From positions 651,374,871 through 651,438,870 of the forward strand of contig CM062811.1 of NCBI GenBank assembly GCA_031772625.1: DNA of 64,000 bases. Reading direction: 5' to 3'. The notes under the pieces were generated by a model. It was not told where the DNA came from and did not search any database. It saw only the letters and a program-made list of their open reading frames with translations. Positions 45,986 to 57,893 of this stretch are shown piece after piece (the stretch's first letter is position 1; every line of letters begins with the position of its first letter). Position numbers and translations under genes: made by a program. Source of the DNA: Pinus tabuliformis. Its lineage: Eukaryota > Streptophyta > Pinopsida > Pinales > Pinaceae.

Positions 45986-48138
45986 TGATGAGCCCCAAAA
46001 ATGGATAATTATTTGGGCTCATTCAACCTCCTAATTCGATTTAATCCACCATTCTCATTAGTTTATTGCATGTTTTTTATTATATTTATGCTAATAGAGT
46101 GAATTGGGTTAGTCATTATGCCAACAAGTCTAATGGGTGCTTTGTGTAGCCTTTTTGGTCAATTTGGAAACAAAATTGAAGGTTTTAATGAGCACTTGAC
46201 AGCCAAATTCGTTGGAGAACAAAGGAGAGGATTTGTAGGAAGGTGTCCCCTTCATTTATGGGCCCTTACCTCGAATTCTCCACCATCAGCTTGGAGTTCA
46301 AAGGCCACCAAATCAATTAACACAAGGGCAGCCAAGCAAGTCAAGTAGGACTGCTGTTAACTACAAGTTTTGGGCAGCCGAGTCCCTAAAGTTTAGGAGG
46401 ATTGTTGGGGTCCTCAATTTGTATAAATAAGAAGGCTCAGGGCCTCATTTTGGTTAGCTAGTGGTTAGTCATTTTTGTTAGCCAGTAGTTAGTCATTTTG
46501 TATTCATTTTGTAGTCATTTTGTAGTTCGATTTTTAGGCAGTAGATTAGCTTTGCTTTCAGCACATTTTGAAGTCCTCCTTGTGGACAGTTTTTGGAATG
46601 TAACATTTCTTGCTCAATAAAGATGAATCCAGCTTTGCACCAGTTCTAAATCTCTCTTAGGAGGTGGTAGCTCTTGGGGTTGGGCCCATCTCAAGTGCCC
46701 AGTACCTCCTTTGTTTACTTTCATGTGTCTTTGTTGCATTCTTAGAATAAAATCTGTTATTTAGATTTAAACCTTGTTTTATTATTTAGGTTGTTTTTGA
46801 TGAATAAAATAGCTTTTCATGCTCAGATTTAGTTGATAGGTTGTTAACAGAAAAAGCTTCAAGAAAAGGGCCAACAAACATCTGTGGTTTCACCTCTCCC
46901 TCAGTGGGATCAGGAGCTGTGACTAGGATGACTTTGCTGCCCACAAAAACACTGATTTTGCTTTGCCATGCAATCACTAGTGTTTGATCTTCATGTGTAG
47001 AAGTTGGTTACAAGTTCAGACTTTCATTTGCATAGTTGCATGAGTTAAAATACATGGTTTCATTGCAGGTCACACTTCTGTTCATTCTCTTTACTGACAG
47101 CTAGCAAATTAGGTCAACGAAACTAGGTCTTTGAATTTACAAGTCTTTGTTGGTTCAGATTGAAAAAAAGACTTGCAGAGCACCTGTACCACTCCATCTG
47201 CTTATTCTCCATCAGCACCATCCACTCCACCCTCTACTTAGAATCCTTACCTCACGTTTGACACATTTGCTCACATAACCCTAGTTTTTGTACATCATTG
47301 TTTAAGCCTTCTTTGAGCCAACTTAGCTATCTACACCTTCTCACCACTCCATCCACCAGTCCCTGGGCCACTTCAGACCCCTATCCTACCTCCATATCCA
47401 TTCATGCATCTTCCCTCACTCACCCATCCTCCAAAATCCAATTTTAAAACGTCCTGTAGAAATTTCTGAACATCCTGTAGAAATTCCTGAAACATCCTGT
47501 AGAACCCCTGCAGACTTCCTGTAGAAGCTCACGAATGAGGTTTCTTGATAGCCAAACTCTGTGAAACTCTCTGGAAGGATGTTAGGGACCCCTTAGGCCC
47601 TCTCTGAACCTTCCCGACCTCTTCCAAGCATTTCCTCTCGCCAATCCACCTCTGCACAGTAAAAAACAGTTAAATTGTATGCATGATAATTGTGACAACT
47701 TATTCAAAAATACAAAAAGATGTTTTCTTCAGATAGTGATAACTTAGACACATGCATTTTACCTTCCTCGAAGTCAATGGCATCTCTTTTAGTAGCTTGC
47801 ATCTTCCTTCTTGCATCAGTAGGACTAGCTGGTAGAATTAGGGTTTGCTAGGGTTTGCGTTTTCCTTCAGTTGCTCAATCTCTTTTCACAAATAGATTAG
47901 CTTCCTTCGAGTTAGTTTTCATCCATAAATTAAAAATCTTCTTCTAAGAGCTCATAGAAGTTGGCTTAAGCTCCTAGCGGACTTGTGCCAGCTGACCAAG
48001 TGACAGCTACGGCAAGAGCTAGTACTTGTGCATACAGCACCGTTGCTTCCAAGTTTGTTACGAACTATCGGGTTGATAAAATTAAAGAAGGGAGTTCCAG
48101 GAGTTGCAGTATTATTGCTGCAATACTGGGGCCCACCA
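45986..48138 (+). mobile_element. Gypsy-type 5' LTR (about 2.15 kb), Athila/Tat-like
   Basis: Starts TGATGAGCCCC and ends GGGGCCCACCA; the ends are imperfect inverted repeats of the TG...CA type. Inside are a TATA box (GTATAAATAA, 46421-46430) and a polyadenylation signal (AATAAA, 46616-46621) some 190 bp later, the usual U3-R spacing. The Asp-tRNA-type primer site follows within 7 bp of the end. The long U5 part includes a run of CATCCTGTAGAAATTYCTGA words (about 47450-47530). No 3' LTR is seen in the window, so age cannot be read; the element as a whole is incomplete. Confidence 0.8.
46421..46430 (+). promoter_or_regulatory. LTR TATA box
   Basis: GTATAAATAA within the Gypsy LTR, about 435 bp from its start and 190 bp before AATAAA (46616-46621). 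It would place the R region start near 46455. Confidence 0.7.
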
Positions 48139-48144
48139 TCTTTT

Positions 48145-48162
48145 TGGCGTCGTTGCCGGGGA
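48145..48162 (+). other. Primer binding site (Asp tRNA type)
   Basis: TGGCGTCGTTGCCGGGGA differs at one base from TGGCGCCGTTGCCGGGGA, the primer site known from Athila and Tat Gypsy elements. It lies 6 bp after the LTR end. Confidence 0.9.
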
Positions 48163-48704
48163 AGCGTCAGAGTATTGGTGATTGCTGCTTTTCTTCTATT
48201 TTCCACTACAACCTTCTGCTAAGTAGTTTATTTCATTTCCATTATGCAATTTCGGTTATGCAAAAGTAGATTAGATTTCCCGCTTTCATAGATTAGCATT
48301 TCAATTCCGCAATTTCATTTCTGCAAGCGTAGATTAGCATTTCAATTCCGCAAGCGTAGACTAGCATTTCATTCCTGCAATTTCATTTGAGCAAAATAGA
48401 TTAGTCCTTTCCTGCTTTCATTTCAATTCTGCATTTTCATTTTAGCAAGATAGTTGCAGTTCAATCTATTTCAGTTTTGCAGGTAGAAGTAGAAAAAAGC
48501 AAAAATCAACCAAAAAGATTTCATTTCATGCCTTGTAGGAGTAGAGATAAGTTAGAAAAATGATTGCACAACACCCCCACTGCTTCACACAGCCAACATT
48601 CTCTCTTCTTCGACGGATGTGATTAAAGAACCCTTAGGTGGACAACAAGACATATTTGAAGAACCTCAAGGAAAGAAGAAGAAGAAACCATTCCTCTGGA
48701 GCAA
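48163..48704 (+). other. Gypsy leader with short degenerate repeats
   Basis: Untranslated leader between primer site and gag-like frame. 48250-48480 has four to five recurrences of GATTAGCATTTCAATTCCGC / GCAAGCGTAGA-type words, about 30-40 bp apart. Confidence 0.7.
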
Positions 48705-50009
48705 ATGGCTACAAGCAGAAATGTTGGGAGCAGCACCTTGTCCAAAGACGAATTTGAAAATCAGATCGAAGATTTCAAGAGTGATATGAGGCAGTTTCTT
48801 GCCATGCAACTGGATACCTTGCGGATCCAAAAGAAGCAAGAAGAAGCCAAGAGGGCTTTCGCCATTTTTTGTCCTAGGTGCACTAGAAAGCATCCTAGGA
48901 ACGAATGTCCACTGTACTCCATAGAAGTGTGTTTTGTAGTTGAAGAATACCATCCTACAGATCAGTGCCCTTCCTTACCCATAATCAAAGCTGCATATCA
49001 GAGAGCCAAAGGAGCCACTGAATCACTCTATTATATGAACCAAAGGAGGCCACATGAACCTAGATCTTATCAGCAGGAACTGCAAGGGACATCCGAGACC
49101 TATTATGACCCCTATCAAGCCACTTTCATGCCTTCTTGGGGTCCCCCTGCTCATCCTTCCTGGCTCACACCTCCTCCTTGTTCCTTCATAGATCCATATT
49201 ATGCCCAACCAGCTGCTCATTCGTTTCACTCTTATGCTCAGCCACAGCCTCAGTGGAATGCACCTCATCAGGGGTGGAGGCCCCAATACAACACTCCTCC
49301 CGCTTCTTTTCCTCCACCACTTGCTCATCCACAACCATCGCCTCCTGCTCCACCAAGGCAACCCCAAATGCCTGCCCAACCACAACCCCATCCACATCCA
49401 TCTCAAATATACACCCCCACTCAGCTACCCATACCACCATTTCCAAACTTGTCCATTGGAATAGCTCAACAAAATTGCAATGCTGAGACACAACATGTCC
49501 AAATGACTCCTCTTGAGCTCAATGATCTTCACCATAGCTCAGGAAGAGCGTTGCAAAGCAAGGATTACATTGACAACATTGAAGGACCAAAGGCAAAAGA
49601 AGATTCAAAAGAGGAAATCAAAGCACCATGGGCTGCACTTGATGAAGAGAAAACATCAGAAGCAGAAATCAAGAAATCTCCCTCATGGTTATCATCAAAT
49701 CTTCCATGTATTCAAGAGAAATATCAACAAGAAGAGGAAGATGAGAAAGTCATGATCGAAGGTGACATGAAGAATGATCCAGAGCAGCAAAAGGACCAAG
49801 GATATCAGAGCTATATTGAGATATGGTTTCAGACGATCACTAAGTTGCAGCAGTACTCTCTTCCTCAGCTGTGTTTGATCCCCTCAAATTCAAATCATTT
49901 GGTCTCTGAAGTCCAGCTAGCTTTCAAAGCATGCATTTCAAGCCACCACATCAGTTTATCTCTAATCTCGATGTGCACATGGCTCCATTGGAAGTATTCT
50001 TATACTTGA
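48705..50009 (+). CDS. Gag-like open frame of the Gypsy element (434 codons)
   Basis: The longest open frame in the window. Residues 10-50 form a charged helix (FENQIEDFKSDMRQFLAMQL). Residues 56-93 hold a Cys/His cluster, CPRCTRKHPRNECP then HPTDQCPSLP, of the kind seen after the capsid part in plant Gypsy gag proteins. Residues 130-255 are Pro/Gln/His/Tyr-rich (PPAHPSWLTPPP, QPQPHPHPSQIYTP), and residues 290-370 are Lys/Glu-rich. It starts at the first ATG after the leader (context GGAGCAAATGGCT). It lies in register with the LTR and primer site, so an element gene, not a host gene, is the better reading. Only the knuckle and tail parts are recognised; no protease or RT follows because the satellite begins 16 bp after the stop. 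Confidence 0.75.
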   Translation: MATSRNVGSSTLSKDEFENQIEDFKSDMRQFLAMQLDTLRIQKKQEEAKRAFAIFCPRCTRKHPRNECPLYSIEVCFVVEEYHPTDQCPSLPIIKAAYQRAKGATESLYYMNQRRPHEPRSYQQELQGTSETYYDPYQATFMPSWGPPAHPSWLTPPPCSFIDPYYAQPAAHSFHSYAQPQPQWNAPHQGWRPQYNTPPASFPPPLAHPQPSPPAPPRQPQMPAQPQPHPHPSQIYTPTQLPIPPFPNLSIGIAQQNCNAETQHVQMTPLELNDLHHSSGRALQSKDYIDNIEGPKAKEDSKEEIKAPWAALDEEKTSEAEIKKSPSWLSSNLPCIQEKYQQEEEDEKVMIEGDMKNDPEQQKDQGYQSYIEIWFQTITKLQQYSLPQLCLIPSNSNHLVSEVQLAFKACISSHHISLSLISMCTWLHWKYSYT

Positions 50010-50025
50010 AAATGATTTTGTTTTT

Positions 50026-53000
50026 CTAGCCCAGACTAGCTTACTCTAGGCTAGCCTACTCTAGCCTACCCTACTATACTCTAGCCTAGCCTACTCTATC
50101 CTAGCCTAACCTTACATAGCCTACTCTAGCCTAACCTACTCTAGACTACTCTAATTTATCCTAGCCTAGCCTAGCCTAGCGTAACCTACTCTAGCCTAGC
50201 CTACTCCAGCCTTCTCTAGCCTACTCTAGCCTAGCCTAGCCTAGCCTACTTTACCATACCCTACTCTAGCCTACCCTAGCCTAGCCTACTTAACCCTACC
50301 CTACTCTAGCCTACCCTAGCCTAGTCTGCTATAGCCTACTCTAGGCTACCCTAGCCTACTCTAGGCTACTCTAGCCTAAACTAGCCTAGCCTAGCCTACT
50401 CTAGCCTAGCCTATCCTAGCCTAGCCTACTCTAGCATAGCCTACTCTAGTCTAGCCCAGACTACTCTAGCCTTGCCTAGCTTACTCTAGCCTACTCTAGC
50501 CTACTCTAGCTTAACCTACTCTTGCCTACTCTAGCCTACTCTAGCCTGCTCTACTCTAGCCTAGCTTACTCTAGGCTACTCTACTCTAGCCTAGCCTAGC
50601 CTACTCTATCCTAGCCTAGCTTAGCCTACTCTAGCCTACTCTAGCCTAACCTATCCCAGACTAGCTTACTCTAGGCTAGCCTACCCTACTCTCCTCTAGC
50701 CTACTCTAGCCTAGCCTAGCCTAGCCTACTCTATCCTAGCTTAACCTTGCATAGCCTACTCTAGCCTAACCTACTCTAGACTACTCTAATTTATCCAAGC
50801 CTAGCCTAGCATAGTGTAACCTACTCCAGCCTACCCTACTCTCCTCTAGCCTACTCTAGCTTAGCCTAGCCTAGCCTACTCTATCCTAGCTTAACCTTGC
50901 ATAGTCTACTCTAACCTAACCTACTCTAGACTACTCTAATTTATCCAAGCCTAGCCTAGCATAACGTAACCTACTCTAGCCTAGCCTACTCTAGCCTAGC
51001 CTAGCATAGCCTACTCTAGCCTAGCCTAGGATACCCAACTCTAGCCTAGCCTACTCTAGCCTTCCATAGCCTACTCTAGCCTGGCTCAACCTCGCCTAGC
51101 CCATCGTTCTCTAGCCTAGCCTACCCTAGCCTAGCCTACCCTACTCTAGCCTAGCCTAGCCTACTCTAGCCTACCCTAGCATACTCTAGCCAAGTGTAGC
51201 CTACTCTAGCCTAGCTTAGCCTTGCCTAGCCCAGCCTTCTCTAACCTACTCTAGCCTAGCCTAGCCTTCTTTACCCTACCCTACTCTAGCCTACCCTAGC
51301 CTATCCTAGCCTACTCTAGCCTAGCCTAGCCTACTCTAGCCTACTCTACTCTAGCCTAGCCTAGCCTACTCTATCCTAGCCTAGACTACTCTAGCCTACC
51401 CTAGCCTACTCTACTCTAGCCTAACCTAGCCCAGACTAGCTTACTCTAGGCTAGCCTACTCTAGCCTACCCTACTCTACTCTAGCCTACTCTAGCCTACC
51501 CTACTCTATCCTAGCCTAACCTTACATAGCCTACTCGACTACTCTAATTTATCCTAGCCTAGCCTAGCTTACTCTAGCCTAGCTTAGCCTAGCGTAACCT
51601 ACTCTAGCCTAGCCTACTCCAACCTTCTCTAGCCTACTCTAGCCTAGCCTAGCCTAGCCTACTTTACCATACCCTACTCTAGCCTAGCCTAGCCTAGCCT
51701 ACTTTACCCTACCCTACTCTAGCCTACCCTAGCCTAGTCTGCTATAGCCTACTCTAGGCTACCCTAGCCTACTCTAGGCTACTCTAGCCTAAACTAGCCT
51801 AGCCTAGCCTACTCTAGCCTAGCCTATCCTAGCCTAGCCTACTCTAGCATAGCCTACTCTAGCATAGCCTACTCTAGTCTAGCCCAGACTACTCTAGCCT
51901 TGCCTAGCTTACTCTAGCCTACTCTAGCCTAGCCTACTCTAGCCTACTCTAGCTTAACCTACTCTTGCCTACTCTAGCCTGCTCTACTCTAGCCTAGCTT
52001 ACTCTAGGCTACTCTACTCTAGCCTAGCCTAGCCTACTCTATCCTAGCCTAGCTTAGCCTACTCTAGCCTACTCTAACCTAACCTATCCCAGACTAGCTT
52101 ACTCTAGGCTAGCCTACCCTACTCTCCTCTAGCCTACTCTAGCCTAGCCTAGCCTAGCCTACTCTATCCTAGCTTAACCTTGCATAGCCTACTCTAGCCT
52201 AACCTACTCTAGACTACTCTAATTTATCCAAGCCTAGCCTAGCATAGTGTAACCTACTCTAGCCTAGCCTACTCCAGCCTATCGTACTCTCCTCTAGCCT
52301 ACTCTAGCCTATCCTAGCCTAGCCTACTCTATCCTAGCTTAACCTTGCCTAGTCTACTCTAGTCTACTCTAGCCTAGCCTAGCCTAGCCTACTCTATCCT
52401 AGCTTAACCTTGCATAGTCTACTCTAGTCTACTCTAGCCTAGCCTAGCTTACTCTAGCCTACTCTACTCTAGCCTAGCCTAGCCTACTCTATCCTAGCCT
52501 AGACTACTCTAGCCTACCCTAGCCTACTCTACTCTAGCCTACTCTAGCCTAACCTAGCCCAGACTAGCTTACTCTAGGCTAGCCTACTCTAGCCTACCCT
52601 ACTCTACTCTAGCCTACTCTAGCCTAGCCTACTCTATCCTAGCCTAACCTTACATAACCTACTCTAGCCTAACCTACTCTAGACTACTCTAATTTATCCT
52701 AGCCTAGCCTAGCTTACTCTAGCCTAGCCTAGCCTAGCGTAACCTACTCTAGCCTAGCCTACTCCAGCCTTCTCTAGCCTACTCTAGCCTAGCCTAGCCT
52801 ACTTTACCATACCCTACTCTAGCCTAGCTTAGCCTAGCCTACTTTACCCTACCCTACTCTAGCCTACCCTAGCCTAGTCTGCTATAGCCTACTCTAGGCT
52901 ACCCTAGCCTACTCTAGGCTACTCTAGCCTAAACTAGCCTAGCCTAGCCTACTCTAGCCTAGCCTATCCTAGCCGAGCCTACTCTAGCATAGCCTACTCT

Positions 53001-56000
53001 AGTCTAGCCCAGACTACTCTAGCCTTGCCTAGCTTACTCTAGCCTACTCTAGCCTAGCCTACTCTAGCCTACTCTAGCTTAACCTACTCTAGCCTACTCT
53101 AGCCTAGCTTACTCTAGGCTACTCTACTCTAGCCTAGCCTAGCCTACTCTATCCTAGCCTAGCTTAGCCTACTCTAGCCTACCCTAGCCTACTCTAGCCT
53201 ACTCTAGCCTAACCTATCCCAGACTAGCTTACTCTAGCCTAGCCTACCCTACTCTCCTCTAGCCTACTCTAGCCTAGCCTAGCCTAGCCTAACCTTGCAG
53301 AGCCTACTCTAGCCTAACCTACTCTAGACTACTCTAATTTATCCAAGCCTAGCCTAGCATAGTGTAACCTACTCTAGCCTACTCCAACCTAGCCTACTCC
53401 AAGCTAGCCTACTCTAGCCTACTCCAACCTAGCCTACTCTAGCCTACCCTAGCATACTCCAGCCAAGTGTAGCCTACTATAGCCTAGCTTAGCCTTGCCT
53501 AGCCCAGCCTTCTCTAACCTACTCTAGCCTAGCCTAGCCTTCTTTACCCTACCCTACTCTAGCCTACCCTAGCCTATCCTAGCCTACCCTAGCCTATCCT
53601 AGCCTACTCTAGCCTAGCCTAGCCTACTCTAGCCTACTCTACTCTAGCCTAGCCTAGCCTACTCTATCCTAGCCTAGACTACTCTAGCCTACCCTAGCCT
53701 ACTCTACTCTAGCCTACTCTAGCCTAACGTAGCCCAAACTAGCTTACTCTAGGCTATCCTACTCTAGCCTAGCCTACTCTATCCTAGCCTAACCTTACAT
53801 AGCCTACTCTAGCCTAACCTACTCTAGACTACTCTAATTTATCCTACTCTAGCCTAGCCTAGCCTACTCCAACCTAGCCTACTCTAGCCTACCCTAGCAT
53901 ACTCCAGCGAAGTGTAGCCTACTCTAGCCTAGCTTAGCCTTGCCTAGCCCAGCCTTCTCTAACCTACTCTAGCCTAGCCTAGCCTTCTTTACCCTACCCT
54001 ACTCTAGCCTACCCTAGCCTATCCTAGCCTACTCTAGCCTAGCCTAGCCTACTCTAGCCTACTCTACTCTAGCCTAGCCTAGACTACTCTAGCCTACCCT
54101 AGCCTACTCTACTCTAGCCTACTCTAGCCTAACCTAGCCCAGACTAGCTTACTCTAGGCTAGCCTACTCTAGCCTACCTTACTCTACTCTAGCCTACTCT
54201 AGGCTATCCTACTCTAGCCTAGCCTACTCTATCCTAGCCTAACCTTACATAGCCTACTCTAGCCTAACCTACTCTAGACTACTCTAATTTATCCTACTCT
54301 AGCCTAGCCTAGCCTACTCCAACCTAGCCTACTCTAGCCTACCCTAGCATACTCCAGCGAAGTGTAGCCTACTCTAGCCTAGCTTAGCCTTGCCTAGCCC
54401 AGCCTTCTCTAACCTACTCTAGCCTAGCCTAGCCTTCTTTACCCTACCCTACTCTAGCCTACCCTAGCCTATCCTAGCCTACTCTAGCCTAGCCTAGCCT
54501 ACTCTAGCCTACTCTACTCTAGCCTAGCCTAGACTACTCTAGCCTAGCCTAGCCTACTCTAGCCTACTCTACTCTAGCCTAGCCTAGACTACTCTAGCCT
54601 ACCCTAGCCTACTCTACTCTAGCCTACTCTAGCCTAACCTAGCCCAGACTAGCTTACTCTAGGCTAGCCTACTCTAGCCTACCTTACTCTACTCTAGCCT
54701 ACTCTAGCCTAGCCTACTCTATCCTAGCCTAACCTTACATAGCCTACTCTAGCCTAACCTACTCTAGACTACTCTAATTTATCCTAGCCTAGCGTAACCT
54801 ACTCCAGCCTTCTCTAGCCTACTCTAGCCTAGCCTAGCCTAGCCTACTTTACCATACCCTACTCTAGCCTAGCCTAGCCTAGCCTACTTTACCCTACCCT
54901 ACTCTAGCCTACCCTAGCCTAGTCTACTATAGCCTACTCTAGGCTACCCTAGCCTACTCTAGGCTACTCTAGCCTAAACTAGCCTAGCCTAGCCTACTCT
55001 AGCCTAGCCTACTCTAGCCTAGCCTACTCTAGGCTACTCTAGCCTAAACTAGCCTAGCCTAGCCTACTCTAGCCTAGCATATCCTAGCTTAGCCTACTCT
55101 AGCATAGCCTACTCTAGTCTAGCCCAGACTACTCTAGCCTTGCCTAGCTTACTCTAGCCTACTCTAGCCTACTCTAGCTTAACCTACTCTAGCCTACTCT
55201 ACTCTAGCCTAGCTTACTTTAGGCTACTCTACTCTAGCCTAGCTTACTCTAGGCTACTCTATCCTAGCCTAGCTTAGCCTACTCTAGCCTACCCTAGCCT
55301 ACTCTAGTCTACCCTAGCCTACTCTAGTCTACTCTAGCCTAACCTATCCCAGACTAGCTTACTCTAGGCTAGCCTACCCTACTCTCCTCTAGCCTACTCT
55401 AGCCTAGCCTAGCCTAGCCTACTCTATCCTAGCTTAACCTTGCATAGCCTACTCTAGCCTAACCTACTCTAGACTACTCTAATTTATCCAAGCCTAGCCT
55501 AGCATAGTGTAACCTACTCTAGCCTAGCCTACTCTAGCCTACCCTACTCTCCTCTAGCCTACTCTAGCCTAGCCTAGCTTAGCCTACTCTATCCTAGCTT
55601 AACCTTGCATAGTCTACTCTAGCCTAACCTACTCTAGACTACTCTAATTTATCCAAGCCTAGCCTAGCATAACGTAACCTACTCTAGCCTAGCCTAGGAT
55701 ACCCAACTCTAGCCTAGCCTACTCTAGCCTTCCCTAGCCTACTCTAGCCTGGCTCAGCCTCGCCTAGCCCAGCGTTCTCTAGCCTAGCCTACCCTAGCCT
55801 AGCCTACCCTACTCTAGCCTAGCCTAGCCTAGCCTAGCCTACCCTATCCTAGTCTACTATAGCCTACTTTACCCTACCCTGCCCTAGCCTAGCCTAGTCT
55901 ACTCTAGCCTAGCCTAATCTAGTTTAGCCTAGCCTACTCTAGTCGATCATACTCTAGCCTAGCCTAGCATAGCCTACTCTAGCCTACCCTACTCTATCCT

Positions 56001-56480
56001 AGCCTAACGTGGGCTAGCCTAACCTACCCTACTCTAGACTAGCCTACTCTAGCCCACCTAGCCTAACCTACTCTACCCTAGCCTAGCCAAACCTAACCTA
56101 GCCTAAACTAAGCTAACCTAAGTCAACCTAGCCTAGCCTAACCTAACCTAACCTAGCCTAGCCTAGCATAGCATAACCTAGCCTAGCCTAGCCTAGCCTA
56201 GCCTAACATAGTCTAATCTAACGAAGTCTAACCTAACCTAAGCTAACGTAGCCTAGCCTAGCCTAGCATAATCTAGCCTAACCTAATCTAGCCTAACCTT
56301 GTCTAACCTAGCCTAACCTAGCCTAGCCTAATCTAATCTAGCCTAGCCTAAGCAAGTGTAACCTAACCTAGCCTTACCTAACTTATCCTTTCCTAGCCTT
56401 GCCTAACCTAACCTAGCCTAACCTAGCCCGACTTAACCTAGCCTAACCTAGCCCAGCTTAACCTAGCCTAGCCTAGCCTA
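50026..56480 (+). repeat. Pentamer satellite (CTAGC/CTACT), ~6.45 kb, with higher-order structure
   Basis: A nearly unbroken array of 5-bp words of the form CTANN: CTAGC, CTACT, and fewer CTAAC, CTACC, CTAGG, CTATC. All are in one orientation; C greatly exceeds G on this strand and CpG is rare. Variant words recur in fixed order. CCCAGACTAGCTTACTCTAG is found near 50031, 50652, 51431, 52088, 52559, 53219, 54138, 54642 and 55349, with a variant near 53735, giving units of about 400-780 bp. CTACTCTAATTTATCC and CTGCTATAGCCTACTCTAGG are other markers. So short words were amplified in larger blocks. No coding is possible because TAG falls in all frames. Function unknown. Confidence 0.97.
56030..56480 (+). 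repeat. Satellite edge of CTAAC/CTAGC type
   Basis: In the last ~450 bp the CTACT word nearly vanishes and CTAAC/CTAGC words dominate (CCTAACCTAACCTAGCC), with single words such as CTAAGTCAA and CTAATCTAAC. The higher-order markers are absent. This could be an older, un-homogenised edge of the array. Confidence 0.85.
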
Positions 56481-57536
56481 CTACAACAAATGGAGTAAAT
56501 GTATAAATGGAATGATCGAAATGAAATGGGTGATTGGATAGAGAGAAACTACAGTAATGGCTGAAGAAATCAACAAAAAATACTCTCATAAAACTAAAAG
56601 AAAAAATGAAATTCCCTTCACTAAAAGTAAATTCTCGAAATATTCTTCTCAATGAATATCTCGATGGAGGTGATCGTAAGGACAGATCATTTAGCCTAAT
56701 GTTGCTTTTTCCAATCAAGATAAAAACATAATTCAAAATTATTTGGAGAGAGCCACTTAATATGAACTAGAAAAAATATTTTTTTATTAAGTTGTTAGAA
56801 AAAATATTTTTTTATTAGTGAGACAGTCATGGAAAATTGATTTTCAAAGCCACAGCTTACCTAAGTAATATTCATAATTGCTAGAGAAAATTGACACCCA
56901 ACAATAAAGGTAAAAAAAATAAACTACAAAGCAATCTCATAAAATTGACGCCCAATTACAGAGGTAAAGAAATTCCACCCAACTACAGAGAGGTAAAAAA
57001 CTAAACTATAAAGGCAGTATCAGAAAATTGACACTCAACTACACAGGTAAAAAAATTGTCAGAAAATTGGCACCCAACTACACAGGTAAAAAATTGCCAA
57101 GAAAAATTGGCACGCAACTAGGTAAAAAACAAACTACACAGGCAGTATAAACTTATAGGCAAATAAACTACGACCACAAATACACTAAATACATAAATGG
57201 AATGAACACAACGAAATATAAAAATAATGAATTGCTCCCAGCAAAAGAAATCAACAGAAAATCACCATTCTTCCCTCACTAATTTTTTTTTTTTTTGATA
57301 TTTTTGATATTCAGTAAAATTATTACATAGTCAAAACTAAACCATATTGATATTGATCCTGTCTTAAATTATAAGAGTAGAAATTTGCAATTTCTTTTTT
57401 CTTTTCCACAATCCTAGCCAACACAAATTTAGATACTCTGGCTCCATATTTAAAACTTAAATACAAAAGATTACACTTTTTAAATATAAAAGATTACACT
57501 GTTTACAATAAGACGTTCTATCAACAAGTGTAATTA
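56481..57536. repeat. AT-rich spacer with degenerate tandem repeat (56884-57148)
   Basis: From 56884 to 57148 the phrase AAAATTGRCACCCAACTACA plus CAGGTAAAAAA recurs about six times, 35-60 bp apart. The rest is AT-rich, with a T-run at 57283-57297. No gene. Confidence 0.75.
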
Positions 57537-57893
57537 GTAAATATCAGTCCTTATACGTTTTAACGTTTGTTCTCTATTTTTTTTGCCTAGTGTGGAAGTT
57601 GCAGGGCCATGGTAGTTATGAACTCAAGAAATTAACCCTTATTCTTAACAATTAACAAGGTGGATGAGGCTCAGTCAAATCCATACAATTACCTTAATAG
57701 CAAATTCAGCTATGCCTATTGTAGTAAATATCAGTCCTTATACGTTTTAACGTTTGTTCTCTATTTTTTTTGCCTGTGGAAGTTGCAGGGCCATGGTAGT
57801 TATGAACTCAAGAAATTAACCGTTATTCTTAACAATTAACAAGGTGGATGAGGCTCAGTCAAATCCATACAATTACCTTAATAGCAAATTCAG
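57537..57893 (+). repeat. Recent tandem duplication, 187-bp unit
   Basis: Copies at 57537-57723 and 57724-57893 begin GTAAATATCAGTCCTTATAC and run to CAAATTCAG. They are nearly identical, differing by a few bases and one short length change near TGCCTAGTGTGG / TGCCTGTGG. The near identity implies a young duplication. Confidence 0.93.

Noticed and set aside
49023-49491. Other-frame ORFs over the proline-rich region (Trp/Arg-rich or His/Leu-rich)
   Set aside because: Shadows of the biased composition of the gag-like frame.
48705-50009. Host gene for a proline-rich zinc-finger protein
   Set aside because: It lies in register with an LTR, Asp-type primer site and leader, and the Cys/His cluster is of the plant Gypsy gag kind.
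50026-56480. Telomere or interstitial telomeric repeat
   Set aside because: The plant telomere word is TTTAGGG; the array uses CTAGC/CTACT pentamers. CCTAA (TTAGG complement) words are only a minority near one edge.
50026-56480. CRISPR array
   Set aside because: No unique spacers between repeats, a 5-bp base unit, and a plant nuclear context.
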